Shown here piece after piece: positions 9,155-16,318 of a stretch of 40,413 nucleotides of DNA. The DNA comes from Candidatus Kuenenia stuttgartensis (GTDB lineage Bacteria; Planctomycetota; Planctomycetia; Planctomycetales; Planctomycetaceae): positions 1 through 40,413 of the forward strand of contig CAMDPK010000057.1 in the NCBI GenBank assembly GCA_945904015.1, read 5' to 3'. The translations under genes and the position numbers were made by a program. The notes beneath the pieces are model-generated. The model made no database searches and was not told the DNA's origin. It saw only the letters and a program-made list of their open reading frames with translations. Position 1 is the first letter of the stretch. Every line of letters starts with the position of its first letter.

Positions 9155-10153
9155 ATGAAAGCCGCGTTCATTCGTCAAACAGGAACTCCCGACGTCATCG
9201 AGTACGGCGATCTTCCGACTCCGGAACCGGGACCGACCGAGGTTTTTGTCAAAGTCGGCGCGGTCTCGGTCAATCCGATCGACACCTACATTCGCAGCGG
9301 GATGATCAAAGTTGCGACCTCTTTCCCGTACATCATCGGCTGCGACCTGGCAGGGACGGTCGAGCGAGTCGGCTCGCAGGCAACTCGGTTCAAGACCGGC
9401 GACCGAGTCTGGGGCAGCAATCAAAGTCTGTTCGGCCGACGCGGATCGTTCGCCGAGTACGCCGCTGTGGACGAGAAATGGCTGTATCCAACCCCTGCTC
9501 AGATGCTCGACGCGCAGGCGGCGGCCGGAGCACTGACCGGAATCACCGCGCATCTTGGTCTGTATTTGAACGCAGGTCTCAAGTCCGGCGAAGTCGTGTT
9601 GGTGAACGGCGGAGCTGGCGGCGTCGGCTCGGCGGTCATTCAATTGGCGAAGGCGGCCGGAGCGAAAGTCATCGCGACGGTGGGCAACTCGGACAAGAAG
9701 GCGTTGTGCGAAAGTTGGGGAGCGGACTGTGTCCTCGATTACCACTCGGCAACGCTCGACGAGCAGATCGCCACGTTCACTTCGGCCAACGGCGGTTTGC
9801 AGGTGTGGTACGAGACACAGGTGCCGACGAACTTTGATCGGACGATCGGACTGATGTCCCCACGCGGCAGGATCATCGTCATGGCCGGACGGAATGCTCG
9901 GCCGGAATTTCCGAACGGGGCGTTCTACGTCAAAGACCTGCGGCTGTTCGGCTTCGCAATGTTCAACGCGACGTCCGAAGAGCAGCGAGCGTGCGCGGAG
10001 GCAATCAACTCACTGGCGACGCGAGGCGGATGGAAGCCACAGATCGGTCGCACACTACCGCTCGCCGAGGCTGCCGCCGCGCATCGCTTGCAGGAAGAAA
10101 ACACGCTCCAGAAGCAGGGGACTCTCACGGGCAAGATCGTGTTGGTGCCGTGA
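9155..10153 (+). CDS. Zeta-crystallin-like NADPH:quinone oxidoreductase (MDR family)
   Basis: A 332-residue medium-chain dehydrogenase/reductase. The start has GAGGA about 8 nt upstream. The N-terminal GroES-like half opens MKAAFIRQTGTPDVIEYGDLP, and GCDLAGTVERVGS follows. The NADPH-binding Rossmann half carries VNGGAGGVGSAVIQLAKAAG (about residues 148-167), the AxxGxxG variant typical of quinone oxidoreductases. The cysteines of zinc-binding alcohol dehydrogenases are absent at the catalytic positions, so this is a non-zinc member. The reaction is NADPH-dependent reduction of quinones or enones in the cytosol, inferred from the family. It is monocistronic, followed directly by a repeat element two bases after its stop. 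Confidence 0.92.
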   Translation: MKAAFIRQTGTPDVIEYGDLPTPEPGPTEVFVKVGAVSVNPIDTYIRSGMIKVATSFPYIIGCDLAGTVERVGSQATRFKTGDRVWGSNQSLFGRRGSFAEYAAVDEKWLYPTPAQMLDAQAAAGALTGITAHLGLYLNAGLKSGEVVLVNGGAGGVGSAVIQLAKAAGAKVIATVGNSDKKALCESWGADCVLDYHSATLDEQIATFTSANGGLQVWYETQVPTNFDRTIGLMSPRGRIIVMAGRNARPEFPNGAFYVKDLRLFGFAMFNATSEEQRACAEAINSLATRGGWKPQIGRTLPLAEAAAAHRLQEENTLQKQGTLTGKIVLVP

Positions 10154-10155
10154 GT

Positions 10156-10205
10156 GTCGTCTTTCGCTCCGCGAAAGAAACTCCTTTCGCGGAGCGAAAG
10201 GCGAC
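10156..10205. repeat. Double-hairpin element (CTTTCGC/TCC family)
   Basis: The left hairpin at 10161-10177 has stem CTTTCGC and loop TCC; the right hairpin at 10184-10200 is its inverse with loop GGA. The outer GTCG...CGAC ends also pair. It starts two bases after the oxidoreductase stop. It shares the GC-TCC-GC core with the elements at 15309 and 30177, although the stem sequences differ. Confidence 0.85.
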
Positions 10206-10233
10206 AAAAAAGGCCCGACTTTTCGCCGGGCCT
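10206..10233 (-). terminator. Rho-independent terminator of the alkyltransferase-like gene
   Basis: Read on the minus strand, the stem AGGCCCG (10227-10233) pairs with CGGGCCT (10211-10217) across a 9-nt loop and is followed by TTTTT (10206-10210). It lies about 30 nt downstream of the 10263 stop. On the plus strand there is no U-tract, so it serves the minus-strand gene. Confidence 0.85.
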
Positions 10234-10262
10234 CTTCGTCATCGTACTGCAATTCTCGCAAC

Positions 10263-10637
10263 CTACTTCGCCGCAGCGACGGGTGCTGGTGCCGCGACAG
10301 CCGTGGCCGGAACTTCGGGCCATTCCATCAGGACGTCTTCCGGGGCGGCCAGTGTCATCGTATCGTCTTTACCGGCCTTCAAGCCGATGCCGGCTTCGGC
10401 CAGTTTCTTGGCCTGCTCAGAATCTTTCACGACCAGGCTCGTGTCCGAGACCGCTCGCCACCATTGCAGGTGCGGCCAGTCGCGGCGAACGGTCTTGAGG
10501 CAGGTGTCCATCGCCTTGCCGTTGGCTCCCGCGCTGAAGCCTGCTCGCTTCGCGATCACGCTGTACTTGGCGACCTTTGCGGCTCGCTTCAATTCCCACA
10601 ACAGTTCCGCCACTTCTTCCGCACGAGTCGATGCCAT
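10263..10637 (-). CDS. Alkyltransferase-like (ATL/MGMT DNA-binding) domain protein
   Basis: A 124-residue protein starting at the ATG ending at 10637, where the family similarity begins (MASTRAEEVAELLWELKRA); the longer frame upstream has no support. The segment KYSVIAKRAGFSAGANGKAM resembles the winged-helix DNA-binding part of O6-methylguanine methyltransferases. Where true methyltransferases have the acceptor motif PCHRV, this protein reads QWWRA, so Trp59 stands in place of the nucleophilic Cys. That substitution marks ATL proteins, which bind O6-alkylguanine and recruit nucleotide excision repair without transfer. The Arg-finger position aligns with Gly36 or nearby, which would be atypical. 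The C-terminus is an Ala/Pro tail. A strong terminator follows. Confidence 0.65.
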   Translation of the reverse strand: MASTRAEEVAELLWELKRAAKVAKYSVIAKRAGFSAGANGKAMDTCLKTVRRDWPHLQWWRAVSDTSLVVKDSEQAKKLAEAGIGLKAGKDDTMTLAAPEDVLMEWPEVPATAVAAPAPVAAAK

Positions 10638-10822
10638 GTCTTGCGCCCTTTCACAATGAGCCAACAAAAGAAGCCCTGCCGAGTCACCGCGCCGATCAGG
10701 TTCACTTGCCTGTCGTGCCTCCGCGACCGAGGGCCTTGAGTTTGATGTGCGTTCGCCATCCAATTCCGAACCCAACGGGGTCGAACTTAATCGAACCCCC
10801 ACGAGGGATCAAGACCCACGGA

Positions 10823-11299
10823 ATGCTCATGGATAGCGTCTTTGAAGGCCACGGAATTCGCTTTGAATACCCCGACGATTGGATTCTGCACGAACAGTCC
10901 TCGCCGGACGAAATCACCCTGACGGTGCATAGCCCGGACACCTCGTTCTGGTCGCTGACACTGCTGTTCGACCGCCCCGATCCGCAGCGAGTCATCGACT
11001 CGGTCCTCGACACCTTTCGCGAGGAGTACACCGAGATCGACGTCTATCCCAGCGACGTCTCGCTGAACGATCAGCCGTCAATCGCCTGCGAACTCGACTT
11101 CGTCTGCCACGATCTGATCGGCAGCGCGTTCCTGCGAGCGGTTGTCGCACCGGACTTCACGGTGCTGGTGCTGTACCAGGGAGCGGACTTGGAACTCGAC
11201 ACGCTTCAGACGCTGCTTGAAAAAATCACCGCTAGCCTGAAATGGGAGAGCGACTCGGACGAACCACCCGGTGAGCCGGAGTGGATGGACATCGTCTGA
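10823..11299 (+). CDS. Conserved-looking hypothetical protein
   Basis: About 158 residues, soluble. The frame is open upstream, but the upstream part overlaps the divergent gene and lacks a ribosome site, so the start is placed at ATG 10823 (10829 is equally possible). The core reads as an alpha/beta protein: FEGHGIRFEYPDDWILHEQ, then alternating hydrophobic strands (FWSLTLLFDRP, IACELDFVCHDLIGSAFLRAVV, FTVLVLYQGADLEL) and a terminal helix (LLEKITASLKW). The 'F-x-Y-P-x-x-W' opening resembles PsbP/DcrB-like folds, but I cannot assign it. It is convergent with the GT39-like gene across a repeat element. Confidence 0.7.
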   Translation: MLMDSVFEGHGIRFEYPDDWILHEQSSPDEITLTVHSPDTSFWSLTLLFDRPDPQRVIDSVLDTFREEYTEIDVYPSDVSLNDQPSIACELDFVCHDLIGSAFLRAVVAPDFTVLVLYQGADLELDTLQTLLEKITASLKWESDSDEPPGEPEWMDIV

Positions 11300-11319
11300 G
11301 AAAGAGGCCCCGTATCGTG

Positions 11320-11443
11320 CCTTCTCCCCTTGGGAGAAGGTGGCCGAAGGCCGGATGAGAGATTCATTGGACGTGGCGATTCCATTGAGGGAACTCAATG
11401 ACAATTGGCTCCCTCACCCCGACCCTCTCCCAAGGGGAGAGGG
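11320..11443. repeat. Double-hairpin element (CCTTCTCCC/CTT family)
   Basis: The left hairpin at 11320-11340 has stem CCTTCTCCC and loop CTT, exactly 9+3+9. The right hairpin at 11423-11443 has stem CCCTCTCCC and loop AAG, also 9+3+9. The arms are roughly inverted copies, continuing outwards into CCGGATGAG and CTCACCCCG. It sits between two convergent genes and may stop transcription from both sides. Confidence 0.85.
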
Positions 11444-11474
11444 AGAAAAACGGGATCACGACCTCTGACCGACT

Positions 11475-13391
11475 CTATCGAACACCAAAAAGCACATGCT
11501 GCTCGGATTCCCAAACGACTCGCAATCGGCCCTGTCGTTCGCATTCGTCGATGCTGCGAAGAAGTGGCGACATTCGGTCCCACCACTCCGGTGCTCGATC
11601 GGGACCGACGGCGGACTTCGCGACAACCAGATGCGTGATCTGGTTTCGTTCGAGGACTTCCAGCACTCGGTCGGGCGTCGCGAACTCTTCCGAAGGCGTG
11701 AAGATCGCCTCTTGGAAAAAGGGGGTGCCGATGACATTGGCTCGCGGCAGGTACAACACACGATGTTCGATCAACAGCAACAGCTTAGCCTCCGGCGGAG
11801 TGTGCTCGCGGATCGCATTCACGAGAGGCAGATAGCGTTGATCTGTGCCGTCGTCGACATAATCGCTCCACGTCCAGAAACCGAGCACGGTTTCCCATGA
11901 CCCCAAGTAGTATCCGACCGTCTTCCAGGGGAGGCTCGCAAACGTGGTCGCGAGCAGCAGCACCAACACCCAGCGACGCAGAGTCCGATGCAGCAACCGT
12001 AATCCAAAGCTCGCCAGCACCACGGCCGCAACCAGCGTCGGCACCGCAAAACGAGCTTGCTGAGCTGTCAGATACCAGAAGACGTAAAGCGTCGCCGAGA
12101 CGATGGCTGGCCAAAGGGCTAAGCGACCCACTCGTCTGCAAAAGATGGACACCAGGGCGACGATCGCCAGACCGAGGATCACCAGAGCCTGCCAGCCGAA
12201 CGAACCGTCGAAGAGTCGATCATTGAACGCCAGCAGGACCGGACCAGTGATGAACGTCTCCACGCTGCGCACGCCGAAGAACGAACCGCCGATGTCGTGG
12301 TGAAAACGACTCATCTCCAGCCGAGCGAGGTCGCTGCTGAACCACTCGCCGAAGTACGGATAAAACGGATTCCCCGTCGCCGACCAGGCTCGCCAGTAAA
12401 ACGGCAAACAGATGCCGATGGCGACCGCCAGGTAAACCGACATCCGACTCGCCATCACACGCCACGTTGAACGATCCTGCCACACCCTGCCGAAGTACCA
12501 CAGGCACGGCAACAGAAGCACTGTCAGCCCCGTCAACTTCACCGCCGCCGCCCCTCCGGCCAGGATTCCCAAAAGCAGAGGCGGAGCACGCTCGGCGGTA
12601 GTGCCACTGTCACTCGACTTCAGACTAACGGCCAGCAGGATCGCGGCGACGTTCAGCAATTGGATCGATTCTACGTAGCAGTTCGCGCTGATCATCAGCG
12701 TCGCGGGGCTGAGCATGAACGCGCATGTCACAATGACGCTCGCCTCGCCCGCCACTTGCCTTCTCACCAAGCGGTCGAGGACCATCAGGCCGAGTATCCA
12801 GCAGACCCAAATCAACAGCCGCGGTGCAATCACGCTTTCGAGCGGTGCCATCAACCAAAACAAGACTTCACACAGCGACGGAAATGCGGAATACGGAAGA
12901 TCGGCGTAGAACTCCGGCCCCCCATCCGCCTGCCAACGCCGAGGCAGGACTCCGTGATAGACGAGTTCATCCCACCCAGAAGGGTAAGCCAACGCCGGAC
13001 CAAGGGTGACGCCGGCCGCAAGCAACGCGAGCCACAAACTCCGCGGCCAGCGACTTCGGTCGATCGCACGCCAGTCACCTCGCAACAAGGCACCGACGGG
13101 ACGCGCGGGCCGAATTCTTTCGACCATCAACGGCAAAAAGCTCAGCCCCGCGAGCAGCCACAGCGACCTCCACCCGTTCAGCCATCCCAACTGTCCGAAG
13201 ACCACGCCCGCGAAGGCCACTAGATTCAGTCCAACCACGATCCGCAATAGAGCCAAGTCGAACTCACGGCCATTCCGAAGCCTCACGAAAGAGACCAGCA
13301 CTCCGCCTGTCCCGTAGGCCGCCGTCAGCAAAAACGCGACGCTCAGAATGGCGAGCGGGACCGATCCGAGAGATTCAAACTCCATCGCCAT
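11475..13391 (-). CDS. Polytopic membrane protein, GT39/PMT-like glycosyltransferase
   Basis: A 638-residue protein with about a dozen hydrophobic spans across residues 10-480 and a soluble C-terminal domain of about 130 residues. The first extracytoplasmic loop contains PSGWDELVYHGVLPRRWQ, where the acidic pair matches the catalytic Asp/Glu loop of GT-C enzymes (ArnT/PMT/GT39 type). These transfer sugars from polyprenyl-phosphate donors outside the cytoplasmic membrane. A polyprenyl-phosphate mannose synthase-like gene at 25469 could supply such a donor, but the link is speculative. The start at 13391 (MAMEF) or two codons later (MEF) cannot be separated by ribosome sites. Confidence 0.75.
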   Translation of the reverse strand: MAMEFESLGSVPLAILSVAFLLTAAYGTGGVLVSFVRLRNGREFDLALLRIVVGLNLVAFAGVVFGQLGWLNGWRSLWLLAGLSFLPLMVERIRPARPVGALLRGDWRAIDRSRWPRSLWLALLAAGVTLGPALAYPSGWDELVYHGVLPRRWQADGGPEFYADLPYSAFPSLCEVLFWLMAPLESVIAPRLLIWVCWILGLMVLDRLVRRQVAGEASVIVTCAFMLSPATLMISANCYVESIQLLNVAAILLAVSLKSSDSGTTAERAPPLLLGILAGGAAAVKLTGLTVLLLPCLWYFGRVWQDRSTWRVMASRMSVYLAVAIGICLPFYWRAWSATGNPFYPYFGEWFSSDLARLEMSRFHHDIGGSFFGVRSVETFITGPVLLAFNDRLFDGSFGWQALVILGLAIVALVSIFCRRVGRLALWPAIVSATLYVFWYLTAQQARFAVPTLVAAVVLASFGLRLLHRTLRRWVLVLLLATTFASLPWKTVGYYLGSWETVLGFWTWSDYVDDGTDQRYLPLVNAIREHTPPEAKLLLLIEHRVLYLPRANVIGTPFFQEAIFTPSEEFATPDRVLEVLERNQITHLVVAKSAVGPDRAPEWWDRMSPLLRSIDECERQGRLRVVWESEQHVLFGVR

Positions 13392-13461
13392 CTCAACAGG
13401 TCCAGCCTCAGGTTTGCGACTTGCCTCTGTCCCGTAAATCAGCCGCAGGGCGCTAGCCCAA

Positions 13462-13626
13462 ATTATTCAAGAAGGAACCACGGATCACACGGATGTCACG
13501 GAGTCATCAGGATCTTGATTGCGTGACAGCAAAACAGACTGTCGAAACGACTGATGGCGAATTCTCGGCGCAACTTCTTTCATCCCCGAATAATCCGTGA
13601 ACTTCGTGTGATCCGTGGTGAATAAT
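13462..13626. repeat. Inverted pair of ACCACGGATCACACG words
   Basis: The left arm ATTATTCA...ACCACGGATCACACG (from 13462) is matched in inverse by CGTGTGATCCGTGGT followed by GAATAAT (to 13626). The arms agree over about 30 positions with a small insertion in the left arm. About 80-90 nt of non-repeated sequence separates them. It belongs to the low-complexity inverted-pair class. Confidence 0.8.
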
Positions 13627-13733
13627 CCAAGCTAGCCCCGGTTCTCGTCACACAAACCGAGGGCGAGCGCCCTACGGCTGATGTGGTGAAAGTCGTGTCG
13701 CGGCATTAGCCCGCCATTGGACCGGCTCGACAA

Positions 13734-13765
13734 CAAAAATGCCCGCTCGATTTCGAGCGGGCATT
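13734..13765 (-). terminator. Rho-independent terminator of the DUF1559 gene
   Basis: A 12-bp perfect stem (AATGCCCGCTCG, 13738-13749, with 13754-13765) encloses loop ATTT. On the minus strand it is followed by a T-run (complement of the A-run at 13734-13738). It lies about 30 nt past the stop at 13797. Confidence 0.9.
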
Positions 13766-13796
13766 GAATTTCTTCCAAACCGAAAGTTGGCGTGGG

Positions 13797-14906
13797 TCAA
13801 TTGGCTGAAACCGGTTCATTTCCTTTCCGGGTTCCTAAGGCACCCCACACACCATAGGGGCTCCTTCCGCCAAGTGTGGCTGCCACACCTAAATTGCCAG
13901 TGTTGACGTTGTTGCTCATGAACCGGACGGCTCCATCGATGAACAAGCAATGCACACCACCGGTGTGATGACTGCTCGCTGACAACACCGGGCTTGTGGC
14001 ATCCGCATTGCCGTTTGTGTCATTGGTGCAGGACGGTGCATTCGGCGGCAACACCGTCAGGAAGGCAACATTTTCTGACTGACCGTCGTAACACAGCGAA
14101 CTGAATTTGCCTTTGACGGTACTCCAATTGGTGTAGGTTCCGTTACTTGATACGGCTGCGACCGCTCCCAAACAGGATCCCGGATTCGCCACGATCGTTC
14201 CAATGTTGGTGAGAGTGCCTTCCCGAATATCCGGACCCGCTTTGCCGTTGATGCCAAAGCTGGCAATCACGCGTTCGCTGAAAGCGATGGTGTTGCTAGT
14301 GCCATCCCGGCAGTCACGCGTGCCGAACGTTCTGATGGCGGCAAACATCCCGTTCGTGTCGAGAGAATCTCGATTGTTACTCACAAAGTCACCCAAACAA
14401 AACGCATAGTTGACGTTGCCCTGCGGCCTCAAAGTCGCGGAATCGCTGGGACAGCTCAAGCCGGGACTTCGTTGCCGATAGTTGTTCGACGCATAGGTGC
14501 CCCACGGCGCGGGTCCACCCTCGGGGATTGGATAAACCGGGGTTCCTCCACCGACTGGGTTAGCGACTGCACTTTGATAGTTCTTGTAAGCCGGTGTTTG
14601 GTCCATGTAGGGCAGTAACGACACGATCCCAGAACGACGCTGGTAATTGCCTGAATAACGAGCGGTATCGGTCCCCGACGCCAAGGCATTACCGGTACCC
14701 CCCTTTCGATAAACGAAAGTGTTCTGCGTGTCGTGATAGTTTTGTAAAGCAAGGCCAATCTGTTTGAGATTATTGCGACACTGCGAACGCCGAGCGGCCT
14801 CGCGAGCTTGCTGAACAGCCGGCAACAGCAGAGCGATCAGAACTGCGATGATCGCAATCACGACCAGCAATTCGATCAAGGTAAAACCACGAGCGTTAGA
14901 CTTCAT
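13797..14906 (-). CDS. DUF1559 domain protein with prepilin-type N-terminus
   Basis: A 369-residue protein of the family expanded in planctomycetes. The start is set at ATG 14906 by a GGAGG six bases upstream. The N-terminus [19 protein letters not shown] is a type IV prepilin/pseudopilin signal with cleavage after Gly and conserved Glu5 of the mature chain. It is followed by [20 protein letters not shown], the DUF1559 hallmark. The C-terminus carries the H-x9-DG-type signature, [18 protein letters not shown]. The family is exported by a type II secretion or pilus-like route and its role is not established. A strong terminator follows. The gene is divergent from a small lipoprotein gene; such pairs are common in this phylum, usually in tandem. 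Confidence 0.95.
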   Translation of the reverse strand: MKSNARGFTLIELLVVIAIIAVLIALLLPAVQQAREAARRSQCRNNLKQIGLALQNYHDTQNTFVYRKGGTGNALASGTDTARYSGNYQRRSGIVSLLPYMDQTPAYKNYQSAVANPVGGGTPVYPIPEGGPAPWGTYASNNYRQRSPGLSCPSDSATLRPQGNVNYAFCLGDFVSNNRDSLDTNGMFAAIRTFGTRDCRDGTSNTIAFSERVIASFGINGKAGPDIREGTLTNIGTIVANPGSCLGAVAAVSSNGTYTNWSTVKGKFSSLCYDGQSENVAFLTVLPPNAPSCTNDTNGNADATSPVLSASSHHTGGVHCLFIDGAVRFMSNNVNTGNLGVAATLGGRSPYGVWGALGTRKGNEPVSAN

Positions 14907-15507
14907 ATCGGCCTCCAATTGACAGGAGTTGTGAGAACATCAAGACAACAGGCAATTCGAAATATCGCCCGAGGCCCGATCCAAGAAAGGAAATGAAACG
15001 TCGTGCTGATGTGTTTGTCAGAATTTGTCGAGAATCGAATGCCACAGAATTCTGGCGTCACTGACCTGAAGAGAACATGAAGCCGCCGCTGCAATTGGAC
15101 TCCGCGTGAAGTCCATCGCGAAATACTCCGAGACTTCGGATTTTGCCTTACAACGCAGACTCTCGATTCATCATTCTTGGGAACCTGTCAGAGTTCGAAC
15201 AACGGTCTTCAACACCGCTGGCTGATTTGCCAGATCGCCCGACTTCATCGAGCTTCAGAGCCTGATTCTTGTTGACTCGGAGCCTGAATCACGGAACGAC
15301 CCAACGACGTAGCCGAGTTGCTCCGCAACTCGGATTGAATCCGGACTGGGTTCGTCGGCCGTCAGGCAAACCAATCGTGGCAACGACATCACACTCACTT
15401 CCCGAAACCGCATTCATCGGTAACATGCCCGTTCATCGCGTCGGCTTTCTTTCACTGAAAGCCCACTGACCTCTTTGTGTTCCATTTCGGAAGGATTGTT
15501 GCACATC
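14907..15507. other. 600-nt divergent intergenic region
   Basis: No gene is supported on either strand. The region must hold promoters for the DUF1559 gene (leftward) and the lipoprotein gene (rightward). A solo hairpin of the TCC-loop family lies at 15309-15333. The rest shows no recognisable operator, riboswitch or RNA. Confidence 0.5.
15309..15333. repeat. Solo hairpin element (CCGAGTTGC/TCC)
   Basis: GTAG is followed by a perfect 9-bp stem CCGAGTTGC (15313-15321), loop TCC and the complementary GCAACTCGG (15325-15333). It has the same GTAG lead and GC-TCC-GC centre as the element at 30177 but a different stem, and no inverted partner nearby. It may be half of an element. Confidence 0.75.
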
Positions 15508-15993
15508 GTGCGAAATTGCATTTTCACAATCGGGTTAGTGTTGGCGTCTCAATTCTTGACCGGCTGTGGCGGCGGCGGACCAGTGGCAAATCGCGAACCG
15601 GTTTATCCGGTTTCCGGGACCGTCACCTACAAGGGCCAACCAGTGGTCGATGCTGACGTGACATTCCTCTGCAAAGAAAAAAACATGAGTTCGTTTGCCC
15701 GGACTGACTCGCAAGGAAAATTCAAATTGACTTCGTATGCTGCTTTTGATGGAGCTCCGGCTGGGAAGCATGTTATCACTGTCTCGAAGTTGGCATCGTC
15801 AAAATCCACGACTAAAGAAGTCGATGTGACCGACACGGCATACGATCCAATCAAGTTGCTTGAGGATGCCAAAGACCCCCCTCCGAAAAGCTCATTTCCT
15901 GAGAAATACGCGGATGCCAATTCCACCGACCTCTCTGCTACTGTCACTCCCGACAGTCAGACTCCGGCCGTCAATTTGACACTTCAAGATTGA
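15508..15993 (+). CDS. Small lipoprotein with carboxypeptidase-regulatory-like domain
   Basis: About 161 residues. The GTG at 15508 is chosen because a GGAAGGA purine run lies about 11 nt upstream and it gives a compact lipoprotein signal (VRNCIFTIGLVLASQFLTGC). TTG codons at 15475 or 15499 are alternatives. After the lipidated Cys comes a Gly run and then PVYPVSGTVTYKGQPVVDADV, the start of a carboxypeptidase-regulatory-like beta sandwich, with ARTDSQGKFKL and GAPAGKHVITV strands. Such small lipoproteins accompany DUF1559 genes in planctomycetes; the role is unknown. It is divergent from the DUF1559 gene here. Confidence 0.85.
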   Translation: MRNCIFTIGLVLASQFLTGCGGGGPVANREPVYPVSGTVTYKGQPVVDADVTFLCKEKNMSSFARTDSQGKFKLTSYAAFDGAPAGKHVITVSKLASSKSTTKEVDVTDTAYDPIKLLEDAKDPPPKSSFPEKYADANSTDLSATVTPDSQTPAVNLTLQD

Positions 15994-16318
15994 ACGTCAC
16001 GAGGACATGAGATCGCCGAACGAGAAGTCTCCGAAAAACTTCGCGGCGATTTGCCAACGATTGTTGCAAGCCCCGTTGACAGCGCTTCGAGTGGCTTCCA
16101 GCATGTGCCGCGTTCAATCCACGCGAGCGATGATCCCGATGGGATACACGAACCACAGGTCAACCAGGGAAGGCTGACACGGGGCTGGCGGGCCAAGCCA
16201 CCCGGACAATCGCGATTGCTTTCGGATTGAACCTTCGAGGAATTTGGACAGCGCGGGCCACAGCGTTTGACCTCCTTCTTTCGGCCACGTCGGCCAACTC
16301 TTGCGAGGACTGTGTGCC
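15994..16318. other. 325-nt intergenic region
   Basis: No convincing gene was found. A short open frame from an ATG at 16008 (about 58 codons) has no family resemblance and its GAGGA is too close to the ATG. The end of the region carries the GAGGA ribosome site of the RTX-like gene (16305-16309). Confidence 0.5.

Larger units (their letters stand above)
13392..13796. other. 405-nt intergenic region with repeats and a terminator
   Basis: No gene is supported here. It contains the inverted repeat at 13462-13626, a short palindromic word AGGGCGAGCGCCCT around 13660 and the terminator at 13734-13765. The part nearest 13391 would carry the promoter of the GT39-like gene, but I cannot pick -35/-10 boxes with confidence. 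Confidence 0.6.

Noticed and set aside
16008-16180. Short frame of about 58 codons between the small lipoprotein and the RTX-like gene
   Set aside because: No family resemblance, the purine run is too close to the ATG, and the composition is not distinctive.
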